Shown: one piece after another, positions 8,740-19,300 of the stretch
How the letters are laid out: each line of letters starts with the position of its first letter
Position numbering within the stretch: the first letter of the stretch is position 1
Origin: Gemmobacter sp. 24YEA27
GTDB lineage: Bacteria; Pseudomonadota; Alphaproteobacteria; Rhodobacterales; Rhodobacteraceae
Assembly: GCF_030052995.1 (NCBI RefSeq)
Contig: NZ_JASJPW010000001.1
Location: 248,001-312,000, forward strand
Direction: 5' to 3'
DNA: 64,000 nt
Notes under the pieces: generated by a model
Seen by the model: only the letters and a program-made list of their open reading frames with translations
What the model was told of the DNA's origin: nothing
The model's database searches: none
Program-made: the position numbers and the translations under genes

Positions 8740-10949
8740 ATGACACAGGCAGATTTTCTCAAAACAACCGCCCCCGCGATTGTCACCCTCCCGGATGACG
8801 AGATTCATGGGCCGAAGCGCTTTTTCAACCGCGAGCTCAGCTGGCTCGCGTTCAACTGGCGCGTGCTGGAAGAGGCGGCGAACCCAGCCGTGCCGCTGCT
8901 GGAGCGGCTGCGGTTTCTGTCTATCTCTGCGACCAATCTTGATGAATTCTACACCGTCCGCGTGGCGGGGCTGCGCGCGCTGAAACGCACCGGCAATAAC
9001 GTTTTTTCCGAAGACGGCCGCACCCCCGCCGAACAGCTGGAGCTGATCAGCGCCGATGCGCGGCGCCTGATGCAGGTGCAACAGACCACCTTCAAGAAAC
9101 TGCGCGCCGAGATGGAAGAGGTCGGGATCATCCTGCTGACCCGGTCGAAGCTGAATGTGCGCGATCTGAAATTCCTTGAGGAATACTTCCTCTCGAATGT
9201 ATTTCCGGTGCTGTCGCCCCTGGCCATCGACCCGGCGCACCCTTTCCCCTTCATCCCCAATACCGGCTTTTCGCTGGCGCTGGAGCTGGAACGGACCTCG
9301 GACCGGCGCCGGCTGAACGCGCTGCTTCCGATCCCGCAACAGGTCTCGCGCTTTATCCAGCTGCCGGGAAATCCGGGCCAGGACCGGTTCCTGCCGCTGG
9401 AAGAGCTGCTGCTTTTGCATCTCGACATGCTGTTCCCTGGCTTCTCGGATCGCGGGCATTGCACCTTCCGCGTGCTCAGGGACAGTGATCTCGAGGTCGA
9501 GGAAGAGGCCGAAGACCTTGTCCGCGAATTCGAGACCGCGCTGAAACGCCGCCGCCGCGGCGAGGTGATCCGGCTGAAAATGTCGGCGGGCGCCCCCCCC
9601 GAACTGCGACAGCTGATCATGCAGGAGATCGACGCCGACGAGGATGAGGTGATCGAAGTGCGCGGCATGATCGGTGTCGCCGATCTGAAAGCGCTGGTGC
9701 TGAATTCGCGCCCTGAACTTTTGTGGCCGCCCTTCACCCCTCGCGTGCCGGAACGGGTACGCGACCATGAGGGAAATATTTTCGCCGCGATCAAGCAAAA
9801 GGATATGCTGCTGCATCATCCTTACGAGACCTTTGACACGGTGATCCGCTTTCTGGAACAGGCGGCGCGCGACCCGAATGTGGTGGCGATCAAACAGACG
9901 CTGTATCGCACCTCCTGGGACAGCCCCATCGTCTCGGCTCTGTGCGAGGCGGCCGAGGCCGGCAAATCTGTCACCGCGCTGGTCGAGCTGAAAGCACGTT
10001 TTGACGAGGCCGCGAATATCCGGCAGTCGAGGCGGCTGGAACGGTCAGGCGCCCATGTGGTTTACGGGTTCATGAACCTGAAAACCCACGCAAAAATCTC
10101 GACCGTGGTGCGGCGCGAGGGCGACAGCCTGGTCACCTATACCCATTACGGCACCGGCAATTACCATCCGATCACTGCCAAGATCTATACCGATCTCTCG
10201 CTTTTCACCTGTGATGCGGCACTCGGGCGCGATGCGACCAAGGTGTTCAATTACCTCTCGGGCTATGTTCAGCCTCAGGGGCTGGAAAACCTCTCGATCT
10301 CGCCGATCTCGCTGAAACCGCGCCTGATCGAGCTGATCGCCGCCGAGGCCGATCACGCCCGCGCTGGCCGCCCCGCCGGATCTGGGCCAAGATGAATTCG
10401 GTGATCGATGCCGATGTGATCGACGCGCTTTGTGCTGCCTCCCAGGCGGGCGTGAAGATCAGCCTTGTGATCCGCGGCATCTGCGGGCTCAGGCCCGGCG
10501 TCAAAGGCCTGTCGGAAAACATCCGGGTGAAATCCATCGTCGGGCGTTTCCTTGAACACTCGCGCATCGTCTGTTTTGGCAATGGCTCTGGCCTGCCGTC
10601 GCAGAAGGCACGGGTCTTCATCTCTTCCGCCGACTGGATGGGCCGCAACCTCACCCGCCGCGTTGAGACCCTTGTCGAAGCGATCAACCCGACGGTCAAA
10701 AGCCAGATCCTGTCGCAGATCATGGCGGCAAACCTTGCGGATGAGGCGCAAAGCTGGGTGCTCTCCGCCGATGGCCGCTACCGTCGCGATCTGGGGGCGG
10801 CAGATGGATCCCTCTTCAACTGCCACCGCTTTTTCATGGAGAACCCGTCGCTTTCGGGCCGGGGCACCGCCGGGGCCAAGGATGCGCCCCGGATCCTGTG
10901 CGGACGCGACGACGAAACCGGGCCTGCCGCGAAAACCAGCACCGGCTGA
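8740..10949 (+). pseudogene. ppk: Polyphosphate kinase 1, one-base frameshift near the C-terminus
   Basis: Ppk1 reversibly polymerises ATP gamma-phosphate into polyphosphate. The N-terminal domain (FNRELSWLAFNWRVLEEA), the histidine-containing KTHAKISTVVRR motif that becomes phosphorylated, and the later THYGTGNYHP segment are all present in the first part. The frame breaks at about 10374-10379; restoring one C gives [12 protein letters not shown] and continues into [19 protein letters not shown] in the second part (from 10392), total 736 residues, normal for the family. The ATG at 8740 is preferred to a TTG at 8689. It precedes ppx, so synthesis and hydrolysis of polyphosphate are encoded together. 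Confidence 0.88.
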
Positions 10950-11036
10950 GGCCTGATCCGGGGCCCGCGGCAGACTGATGGTTGACCTGGCCCCGCTGAG
11001 GCGCAAAACAGAAGACCTGATGATCCGTGAGATGCG

Positions 11037-12603
11037 ATGAGCCCTGACAGCCAGACCCGCCCCGCCGCCGCACAGCATGAGGAAGAATGGGCCCCCTTTG
11101 GCCGCCCGCTCTTTCTGGACGATGGCGCGCGGGCGCTGTCCAGGGTCGGCGTGGTGGATGTGGGTCGAACTCGGTCCGGATGGTGGTCTTTGATGGCGCA
11201 GCCCGCAGCCCGGCCTATTTCTACAATGAAAAAATCATGTGCGGGCTTGGCAAAGGTCTGGTGCAAACCGGCTATCTGAACCCCGAGGGCCGGGTCCGGG
11301 CATTGAAGGCGCTCAAACGCTTTGCGCTTCTGGCCAAAGGGATGGAGATCGGCCCCCTGACCGTGGTCGCCACCGCCGCCACCCGCGAGGCGAAAGACGG
11401 GCCCGAATTCCAGGCCGATGTGCTGCGCGAAACCGGACTGAAGCTGCATGTGGTAGATGGCCCCGAAGAGGCGCGGCTTTCGGCCCAGGGCGTGCTTTTG
11501 GGCTGGCCCGATGCCAAGGGCTTGTCTGCGATATCGGCGGCAATTCGATGGAACTGGCGCGGATCGGCGATGGCAAGGTCGGCAAGCGCGTCTCGACCCA
11601 GCTTGGCCCGTTCCGGCTTTTGCAGGTGGAAGGGGCGGCGAAAAAGCGCGAGGCCCATATCGACCGCGTGCTGAAAGACGTGCAGGCGCAGCTGAAATCC
11701 GAGGGTGAGCGGATCTACCTTGTCGGGGGCTCCTGGCGGGTGATCGCGCGCCTCGATATGGAGCGGCGGAACTACCCGCTGCTTGTGCTGCATGAGTACC
11801 GCATGACGCCGGAAAGCCTTCTGGACACGCTGGACTGGATCGCGGCCTCGGATCTGGCGGTGTTGCGCGCCCGCACCGGCACCTCGGTCGAACGGATGGA
11901 ACTGGTGCCGATCGCCTGCGAGGTGCTGCGCGAACTGATCAAGGTGCTGAAGCCGCGCGAGATCGACATTTCCGCCTATGGCATCCGCGAGGGGCTTTTG
12001 TATGAGCAGATGCCCGAACGGCTGCGCGAACGGGATCCGCTGATCGAGGCGGCGCGGCTGACCGAACGCAACCAGGCCCGCATTCCGGGTCTGGGCAAGA
12101 AACTTTACGAGTTCCTGCTGCCGCTGTTCAAAAGTGAAAGCGCCGAGCGGATGCGGCTGATCAAGGCCGCCTGTCTCCTGCATGACACCACCTGGCGCGC
12201 GCATCCCGATTACCGCGCCGAGGCCTGTTTCGACAATGCGACCCGCGCCAATCTGGGCGGCCTCGACCATCCGGGCCGCGTCTTCCTCGGGCTCGCACTT
12301 TTGCATCGCTATAAGAACAGCCGCGCCGGCAACCGGATGGAGGCGTTGTTCCGGCTCCTGAATGACGAGGAACTGCGCCTCGCCGAGGTGCTGGGCAAGG
12401 CGTTGCGCTTTGGGGCGATGTTTGCGGCGGATGATCCGGCCCAGGCCGGGCGCCTGACCTGGTCGCCGAAAAAGCGGCTTCTCGGGCTGGACCTGACCCA
12501 GGACGGCGTGGATCTCTTTGGTGAAGTCGCCCAGGCGCGGTTTGCCTCGCTGACCACGGCGCTGAAGGCAAAATCAAAGATCACCCCGGCCGTCAGGGAC
12601 TGA
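11037..12603 (+). pseudogene. ppx: Exopolyphosphatase / Ppx-GppA phosphatase, two one-base frameshifts
   Basis: This Ppx/GppA protein of the actin-like ATPase superfamily would degrade polyphosphate or pppGpp. The sequence is split in three frames. A lost G in the run at 11162-11164 interrupts the first phosphate loop (restored VVDVGSNSVRMVVFDG), and a lost G at 11518-11520 interrupts the second one (restored KGLVCDIGGNSMELA). Downstream there is a long helical domain with histidines in an HD-like arrangement (LLHDTTW...). With both bases restored the product is 522 residues. Both breaks fall in the most conserved catalytic loops, so if real they would abolish activity. The gene is 87 bp after ppk. 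Confidence 0.85.
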
Positions 12604-12606
12604 GCG

Positions 12607-13133
12607 ATGCCAGAAACCGCGCCAGACGCGCCGCCCGCAGATCTGCGCATTCTGGAGGCGGCGCCCGAAGACAGCGCCGGTATCGCCGCGCTCTGGGCGC
12701 CGTGGATCCGCGATACCGCGATCACTTTCGCCCCGACCCCGCGCAGCGCCCCGAGGTCGCGACCCTGATCCGCGACCGCAGCGCTGCCGGATACGGCTTT
12801 TTTGTCGCCCGTGACAGCGGTGGCGATCTCATTGGCTTTGCAAGCTACAGCCAGTTTCGCGCCGGGGCCGGCTATGCCCGCAGCATGGAACACACGGTGA
12901 TCCTCGCCCCAAAAGCCCGCGGGCGCGGGGCGGGCCGCGCCCTGATGGCTGCGGTGGAAACCCATGCGAAAGCGCGGGGCGCGCATCTGATGGTAGCGGC
13001 GGTCTCGGGAGAGAACCCCCAGGCGCGGCTATTCCACGAGGCGCTTGGCTACCGCCATTGCGGCACCATCCCCGGCGCAGGGTTCAAATTCGGCCGCTAT
13101 CTCGACCTGATTCTGCTGGCAAAGGAATTGTAA
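12607..13133 (+). pseudogene. GNAT family N-acetyltransferase (phosphinothricin-acetyltransferase-like), one-base frameshift
   Basis: The restored product is 175 residues of the GNAT fold. The N-terminal part reads IRDTAITFAPTPRS, which matches the '(N)TAITFE..P' start of PAT-type acetyltransferases; the second part holds the acetyl-CoA-binding loop PKARGRGAGRALM and the C-terminal LFHEALGY. The frame breaks at about 12752-12755, where one missing G restores APEVATLIRDR. PAT-like proteins acetylate amino groups of varied small substrates, including methionine sulfone/sulfoximine; the true substrate is unknown. It starts four bases after the ppx stop codon, so it is probably cotranscribed. Confidence 0.8.
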
Positions 13134-13160
13134 ACCTCTGGTCCGTAAGCTTTGTCGGTC

Positions 13161-13228
13161 CACGATATGAGAATGTCGTGATGGCGCATTATTCTGACCG
13201 GACATTCTCTTTTCCCCGCGATATCGTG
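13161..13228. repeat. Nested inverted repeat in the leader of the J-domain gene
   Basis: Two arms pair in nested order. Outer: CACGATAT (13161-13168) with ATATCGTG (13221-13228). Inner, adjacent on the left: GAGAATGTC (13169-13177) with GACATTCTC (13201-13209). The right side has an 11-base bulge and the apical loop is 23 nt. The structure ends five bases before the ATG of the next gene, which lacks a good ribosome-binding site. It could be a leader RNA structure or an operator. Confidence 0.5.
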
Positions 13229-13233
13229 ATTGC

Positions 13234-13947
13234 ATGTCAATCTGGACCCGCATTGCCGAAGCCCTTGCCGCCCTAGTCCGGGGCGAGCCACTTTCCGTGG
13301 TCTTTGAACGCCTGCGCGGCGAAACCAGCCCCGAGAAATCCATCGGATTCACCATCGCTGTGATCGCGCTTGGTGCCAAAATGGCCAAGGCGGATGGCGA
13401 GGTCTCACGCGAGGAGGTCACTGCCTTCCGCCGCATCTTCACGGTTCCCGATGGGGAAGAGGCTCATGCCGCCCGCGTCTTCAACCTCGCGCGTGAGGAT
13501 ATCGCGGGCTTTGACGCTTACGCCCGCAAAATCGCGCGCCTCTTCAACCCCGAAGCGCGCAGGCTTTGCGCCGATGACCACCATGTGCTGCTTGATGTGC
13601 TTGAGGCGCTGTTTCAGATCGCGCTGGCCGATGGCAATTACCATCCGGGCGAAGATGATTTCCTGCGCCATGTCGCGGGCATATTCGGGCTGGATGACGG
13701 CTGTTTCAACGCGGTCCGCGCGCGTCTGGTCGAAGGCGCGCCGCGTGATCCGCATGATGTGCTGGGGATCCCGCATGGTGCCAGTATCGACATGGCCCGC
13801 AGCGCCTGGAAACGGCTGGTCCGCGACACCCATCCCGATGTGATGACCGCGCGCGGCGTGCCGCCCGAAGCGGTGCATCTGGCCGAACGCCGGCTTATCG
13901 CCATCAATGCCGCCTGGGAGGAACTTTCCGGGCGCGAAGCGGCCTGA
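13234..13947 (+). CDS. TerB/DjlA-like J-domain protein
   Basis: This soluble protein (237 residues) has an all-helical TerB-like domain (about residues 35-160, with the repeated acidic pattern KADGEVSREE and ALADGNYHPGE) and a C-terminal J domain with the essential HPD triad in DTHPDVMTARG, near residue 200. This is the domain order of the cytosolic part of DjlA; the N-terminal membrane anchor of E. coli DjlA is absent. J domains stimulate DnaK ATPase, so the protein probably recruits DnaK to an unknown client. It starts 100 bp after the acetyltransferase gene, behind a nested inverted repeat. Confidence 0.8.
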   Translation: MSIWTRIAEALAALVRGEPLSVVFERLRGETSPEKSIGFTIAVIALGAKMAKADGEVSREEVTAFRRIFTVPDGEEAHAARVFNLAREDIAGFDAYARKIARLFNPEARRLCADDHHVLLDVLEALFQIALADGNYHPGEDDFLRHVAGIFGLDDGCFNAVRARLVEGAPRDPHDVLGIPHGASIDMARSAWKRLVRDTHPDVMTARGVPPEAVHLAERRLIAINAAWEELSGREAA

Positions 13948-13950
13948 GCG

Positions 13951-15032
13951 ATGCCAGACGCCGCCCCCTTCCTGCCAGGCGTCCGGGTCTGCGCATCGCC
14001 ACCTGGAATGTCGAATGGTTCGACCGGCTCTTTGACGATTCCGGGCGCGGCTATGAGGATCTTCAGCCCTCGGCCCGCTACGGCATCAGCCGCGGCGCGC
14101 AGCTGGGCGCGCTCGGGCTCGTGTTCACCGCGCTGGACGCCGACGGGATCATGATCATCGAGGGGCCGGACACCACGTCGAAACGGTCGACCCTGCGCGC
14201 GCTGGAATGGTTCGCGCAGAAATACGGGCTCCGGGCGCGCCGCGTGGTGCATGGGTTTTCATCGGAAACCGAACAGGAAATCGCCTTTCTCTACGACCCA
14301 GACCGCATGAAGGCGCATCATGACCCGATCGGCGAGCCGACCGGCAAGCGTGGCCCCATGGGCGAGACCACGGAAGCGCCGCGCTTTGACGGCACGTTCC
14401 GCTATGATCTCGACACCGATCATACGCCCGACACCATCCGGTTTGCCAAACCGCCGCTGGAACTGGTGCTGACCCTGCCCAACGGGCGCAGTCTGCGGCT
14501 GATCGGCGTCCATGCGAAATCGAAAAACCCGCATGGTGCGACGAACGAGGCCTCGCGCATCCGCATCTCGATCGAGAATCGCCGCAAGCAGCTGGCGCAA
14601 TGTATCTGGATCCGCGAACGCGTCACCGAACATCTGACGCGGGGCGAGGACATCATCGTATTGGGCGATTTCAACGATGGCCCGGGGCTCGATGAATTTG
14701 AAAAGCTCTTTGGCCGCAGCGGGGTCGAGATCGTGCTGGGCCAGGACCGCGATCCTTCGCAGCGGCTCTTTGACCCCAATGCCGATATGGCGCTGTGTTC
14801 TCGCTTTGGCTTTTGCCCGACCACGGCGCGGTTTTACCTCGCGCCGCAAAAGCGCTGGTTCGAGGCGCTGCTGGATTTCGTCATGGTCTCACCGGGGCTG
14901 ATGGTGCCGGAGCCGGAATGGCGGATCTGGCACCCGTTCCAGGATCCCCGCATCATGGCCCTCCCGGAGCTGCGCGAGGCGCTGCTTCAGGCCTCGGATC
15001 ATTTTCCTGTCACCGTTGATCTGGCATTCTGA
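13951..15032 (+). pseudogene. Endonuclease/exonuclease/phosphatase family protein, one-base frameshift
   Basis: The restored protein is 360 residues of the EEP (DNase I-like) fold. The metal-binding and catalytic patterns are visible: IATWNVEWFD at the N-terminus, a glutamate in IMIIEGPD, ILLGDFND-like VLGDFNDGP in the middle, and SDHFPVTVDL at the end. The break is early, in a C run at 13964-13968; one extra C joins MPDAAP to RPGLRIATWN. Whether the substrate is DNA, RNA, a phospholipid or an inositol phosphate cannot be told. No signal peptide is apparent. It begins three bases after the J-domain gene, suggesting cotranscription. Confidence 0.8.
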
Positions 15033-15137
15033 GCAGGCGGCAGCCCGCCGCCGCAGCGAGTTGTGAATTGCGCGACCGGCAAGCTGCGCGCGATACTCAT
15101 CCTGTCCCTGTTCGCGCCCCTCAGGAAAGGACCCGCT

Positions 15138-15692
15138 ATGGCCAGTATTTTCAGGCGCATCTTCGTCCGGCACAGGGCGCGCAGTATCGGGCTGAGAGCC
15201 GTCGGGCTGCGCAACATCGGTCTCGCGCTTTTCCTGCTGGCCGTGGCGCCACTGCCCTTGCCGCATCTGCGCCCGGCTCATGCCGAGGCAGAAACCGGGA
15301 CCGGCCCGCGCGAGGCGGAAACCGAAAAGGGCTTTTCGCTGATCGAAGAGGGGGCGAAGCTCCTTTTGCGCGGGCTGATGAGCGAGATGGAGCCCTCTAT
15401 CACCGAGCTTGAAGGCGCCGTCCGCGAGATCGTGCCGGAGCTTGAGGCGCAGATTGGTGCGCTCGGCCCGCAGCTGCGCGAGCTGGCGCAGCTGATGAAG
15501 GACGTCAGGAATTACGAGATGCCGGTAATGCTCGACAACGGTGATATCCTGATCCGCCGCAAGGATCCTCTGCCCCCTCGCCAGCGCGACAGCACCCGGC
15601 CCGAAGCGACGTCGCCGGAGACACCTCAGGAGACGCCACGGCCTCGCACCTGGCCGCCATTGCCCGGCCCGAACGGCGAGACGGAGCTCTGA
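15138..15692 (+). CDS. Small exported protein of unknown function
   Basis: The product has 184 residues: a basic N-terminus, a hydrophobic segment (NIGLALFLLAVAPLPL) ending in a likely signal-peptidase site after PAHA, then a helical region rich in Glu and Leu (about residues 60-130) and a Pro/Arg-rich tail. It resembles conserved short rhodobacterial proteins that are often labelled 'AAA+ family ATPase', but I see no P-loop, so that label is not supported here. ATG at 15138 has AGGAAAGGA upstream and is chosen over an earlier in-frame codon at 15063. A periplasmic role is inferred from the signal only. Confidence 0.65.
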   Translation: MASIFRRIFVRHRARSIGLRAVGLRNIGLALFLLAVAPLPLPHLRPAHAEAETGTGPREAETEKGFSLIEEGAKLLLRGLMSEMEPSITELEGAVREIVPELEAQIGALGPQLRELAQLMKDVRNYEMPVMLDNGDILIRRKDPLPPRQRDSTRPEATSPETPQETPRPRTWPPLPGPNGETEL

Positions 15693-15778
15693 GCCAGCGG
15701 CTGTCGGCGGCACTCCATCCGGTCAGAATTCTGCCGTTGATCGAATCACCGAAAAAATTAATCATCAAAAAATTAACT

Positions 15779-16354
15779 ATGCCGGTGCTTCATTCCGATG
15801 CCGATGTTGAGCAAGGTGCCAAACGGATGCCTCCCGCCTGTTGCGTATCAAATCAAGCCCTGCACCCTCGTTCGTCAGCCCTGAAAGGTCGCGCCAGGCT
15901 TGCCGTGATATTCGGAATATTCGGACTGGCAATCCCGCTTACGGTATTTTCAGGTGCCGCCCAGACCGCAGACATGGTCAAAGACAATATGGTGCACAAG
16001 GTGGCGGCGGATTCCATGACCACGACGACCTCGGTTTACTGCACCATCGCGGGGCGGACAGATGGAGACGCAGGCCGTATCGCCTGCACAGAGCTGCTGG
16101 CCCTGCTGCAGACCATGCATCCGCAATATGGCTTTACCCTTGCGGCCGGTGCCAGCCCGCCGCCAGCCCTCGAGATCCGGATCCTGCTTGCGACGGATAA
16201 TAATCTCAGCCTGGTCCTCAGCCTGACCGGCGCGGATGGCACGAGACTGGAAACAGAAAATTTCGCCGTTTCCGCCATGGATCGCAAACTTACGCCACAA
16301 TTGAGAAACAACGTCTACCGCCGTGCCATCGCAGATATTTTGCCGGCGGGTTGA
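15779..16354 (+). CDS. Exported protein of unknown function preceding the metalloprotease
   Basis: I do not recognise a family. From the ATG at 15779 the protein has 191 residues: a polar N-terminal part with two cysteines, a hydrophobic span (LAVIFGIFGLAIPLTVF) followed by AQT, which reads as a late signal sequence or anchor, and a domain of about 115 residues with alternating strands and two further cysteines (VYCTIAG, RIACTELL). The real start may be internal, closer to the hydrophobic span. It ends 27 bp before the secreted metalloprotease on the same strand, so a role as inhibitor, chaperone or secretion partner is possible but unproven. Confidence 0.55.
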   Translation: MPVLHSDADVEQGAKRMPPACCVSNQALHPRSSALKGRARLAVIFGIFGLAIPLTVFSGAAQTADMVKDNMVHKVAADSMTTTTSVYCTIAGRTDGDAGRIACTELLALLQTMHPQYGFTLAAGASPPPALEIRILLATDNNLSLVLSLTGADGTRLETENFAVSAMDRKLTPQLRNNVYRRAIADILPAG

Positions 16355-16381
16355 CGCAGTTCATTTTTTTCGGAGATGAGA

Positions 16382-19300
16382 ATGTGCTTTTTGTGCTCAA
16401 CCCAATCCGACACTCCGGCAGACCTGTTATCCATCTTTGACAGTCATACCGGCGGATCTGCCGGCGGCACTCTGCCGGCCTCCCCCGCCGGCAACAGCAG
16501 TTCGGCGCCCTATACACTTGACCAGATCTCCGGCTATCTGACCGACGGATACTGGGGCTTTAACGGCGGGTCCTGGCGCGCCTTTGACATCGGCGCCTCG
16601 CGCACCATCACCTATAATACGTCAATGCTCTCGCCGCTGGCGGCGGCAATTGTCGAATATTCGCTGGATGTCTGGGCCGCAGCGACCGGGATCAGTTTCA
16701 TTAATGTCGGCGTGACGCCGTCGGCTTTCACCGAAACCAGCGACGTGGGCGGCAGCACGGGGACGGCCACCGCAGTCAGCACCAATACCATCATCCAGGG
16801 CACCATCGGATCAGTCGGCGATAACGATTATTATCGGGTTACGCTGGTCGCCGGCCAGACCTACATGATCTCGCTGTCGCGGTCCGGCGGGTCCACGCTT
16901 GATCCCTATCTGGAACTTCGCAACAGCACTGGTGCTCTGGTCAGCAGTTCCGACGATCCCTCTTCCGCCGCGGCAGGTGAGTATATCACCTTCACCGCGT
17001 CCACCACGGGCACCTATTATCTTGTGGCCCGGGATTACAGCACGCGCACGGGGTCTTATGAGCTGACGATTCAGGTGGCGGCCGACCTGACCTTTAACGA
17101 TGCCGATGCCAGCGGGGCCTATGCCTGGTCCGATATGACGGGCAATACGATCATCAATTCCTTTATCAACGTCCATGACAGCTGGGATACTCTGAACCTC
17201 AACGGATATATGCTGCAGACCTATATCCACGAGATCGGCCATGCTCTCGGCCTCGGACATGCCGGGCCCTATAACGGGGACGCAACCTGGGGCACTCACA
17301 ACCTTTACGACAATGACAGCTGGTCGGCCACGATCATGTCTTATTTCGATCAGGCGGATAACCCGAATGATCCGGCGGCTTACGCCTTTCTCGCGACGAT
17401 CATGCCGGCCGATATCATCGCAATCCAGAACCTATATGGCGCGGGATCTCTGGGCTATCAATCGGGCAACACGATCTGGGGGCCGGGCGGCAATGTCGGC
17501 GGTTACTTCCAGCAATTGCTGAACATGTGGGGCGGTCTGACAGCGGCAGACCCCCTGATCTATGCGGGGAACGACTTTGCCTTCACCGTTTATGACACTG
17601 GCGGAAATGACACGCTTAATTTCGCGGTGTTCGGCCAGAACCAGTTTATCTCTCTCGTCGAGCTGCAATATTCAAGTGTTGGCGGCGGCAGCGGCAATGT
17701 GGTGATCGCACGCGGCACTGTGATCGAAAACGCTGTTGGCGGCAGCGGAAATGATGCCATCATCGGCAACGCAGCGGCCAACCGGCTTGACGGCGGATCG
17801 GGCAACGATCTCCTGAATGCGGGGGCCGGAAATGATACGGTCATCGGCGGCGCGGGCACCGATACAGCAGTGATGGGCGTGGCCTCGGGCTCGATCACTG
17901 TCACCGGCAACGCGTCCCAGGTGGTGATCACCTCCTCTATGGGGGTCGACACTTTTATCGGGGTCGAGAATTTTCAGTTCACGAACACAACGCTGACCCT
18001 GGCACAGGTTCTGGCCCTTATCGGAAGCGGCGGGCCCAACACGCCAACGCCGGGGAATGACACACTCACCGGCACAGCCAGCAATGACACGATTAATGGT
18101 CTTGCCGGGAATGACATCATTTACGGGCTTGGTGGGACAGATGTGCTCTACGGCGATCTCGGCAATGACAGTCTCTACGGTGGTGACGGCGACGACTGGC
18201 TTTACGGCGGCGCAGGCGCTGACCACCTTTACGGCGGCGCAGGCCGTGACCGCGCCCATTACGGCGAAGCCACTGCGGCGGTGCGGGCCGATCTGCAGAT
18301 CCCGACAAGCAACAGCGGCGCTGCGGCCGGCGATTGGTATTTCAGCATCGAGGATCTGGTCGGATCTGCCTTCAACGACACGCTGCTGGGTGATGCATCG
18401 GGCAATGTGATCCAGGGCGCGGGCGGCGTCGACGTGATCTATGGCCGCGACGGCAATGACACGCTTTACGGCGGCGATGGCGATGACTGGCTTTATGGTG
18501 GAGCAGGGGGTGACTGGCTCTATGGCGGTGCCGGGCGCGACCGCGTGCTGTATGCCGATGCGACAGCCGGATTGCGGGTGGATCTGCAAGCGCCCGGGAC
18601 CAATACCGGCATCGCCGCCGGCGACCGTTTTTTCGAAATCGAGGATCTCATCGGATCTGCCTTCAACGACACGCTGCTGGGCGATGCATCGGGCAATATG
18701 ATCCAGGGCGCGGGCGGCGTCGACGTGATCTATGGCCGCGATGGCAATGACACGCTTTACGGCGGCGATGGCGATGACTGGCTTTATGGTGGGATCGGAG
18801 CTGACTGGCTCTATGGCGGTGCCGGGCGCGACCGCGTGCTTTATGGCGATGCGACAGCCGGATTGCGGGTCGATCTGCAAGCGCCCGGGAACAATACCGG
18901 CATCGCCGCCGGCGACCGTTTTTTCGAAATCGAGGATCTGATCGGATCGGCCTTCAACGACACGCTGCTGGGCGATGCATCCGGCAATATGATCCAGGGC
19001 GCGGGCGGCAATGACGTGATCTATGGCCGCGACGGCAATGACACGCTTTACGGCGGCGATGGCGATGACTGGTTTTACGGCGGCGAGGGGGCGGATTGGC
19101 TCTATGGCGGCGCGGGTCGCGACCGCGTGCTGTATGGCGATGCGACAGCCGGGGTGCGGGTGGATCTGCAAGCGCCCGGGACCAATACCGGCATCGCCGC
19201 CGGCGACCGTTTCTTCGAAATCGAGGATCTGATCGGATCTGCCTTCAATGACACGCTGCTGGGCGATGCATCGGGCAATGTGATCCAGGGCGCGGGCGGC

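Noticed and set aside
15138..15692. 'AAA+ ATPase' label for the small exported protein
   Set aside because: There is no Walker A or B motif, and the protein has a signal peptide.
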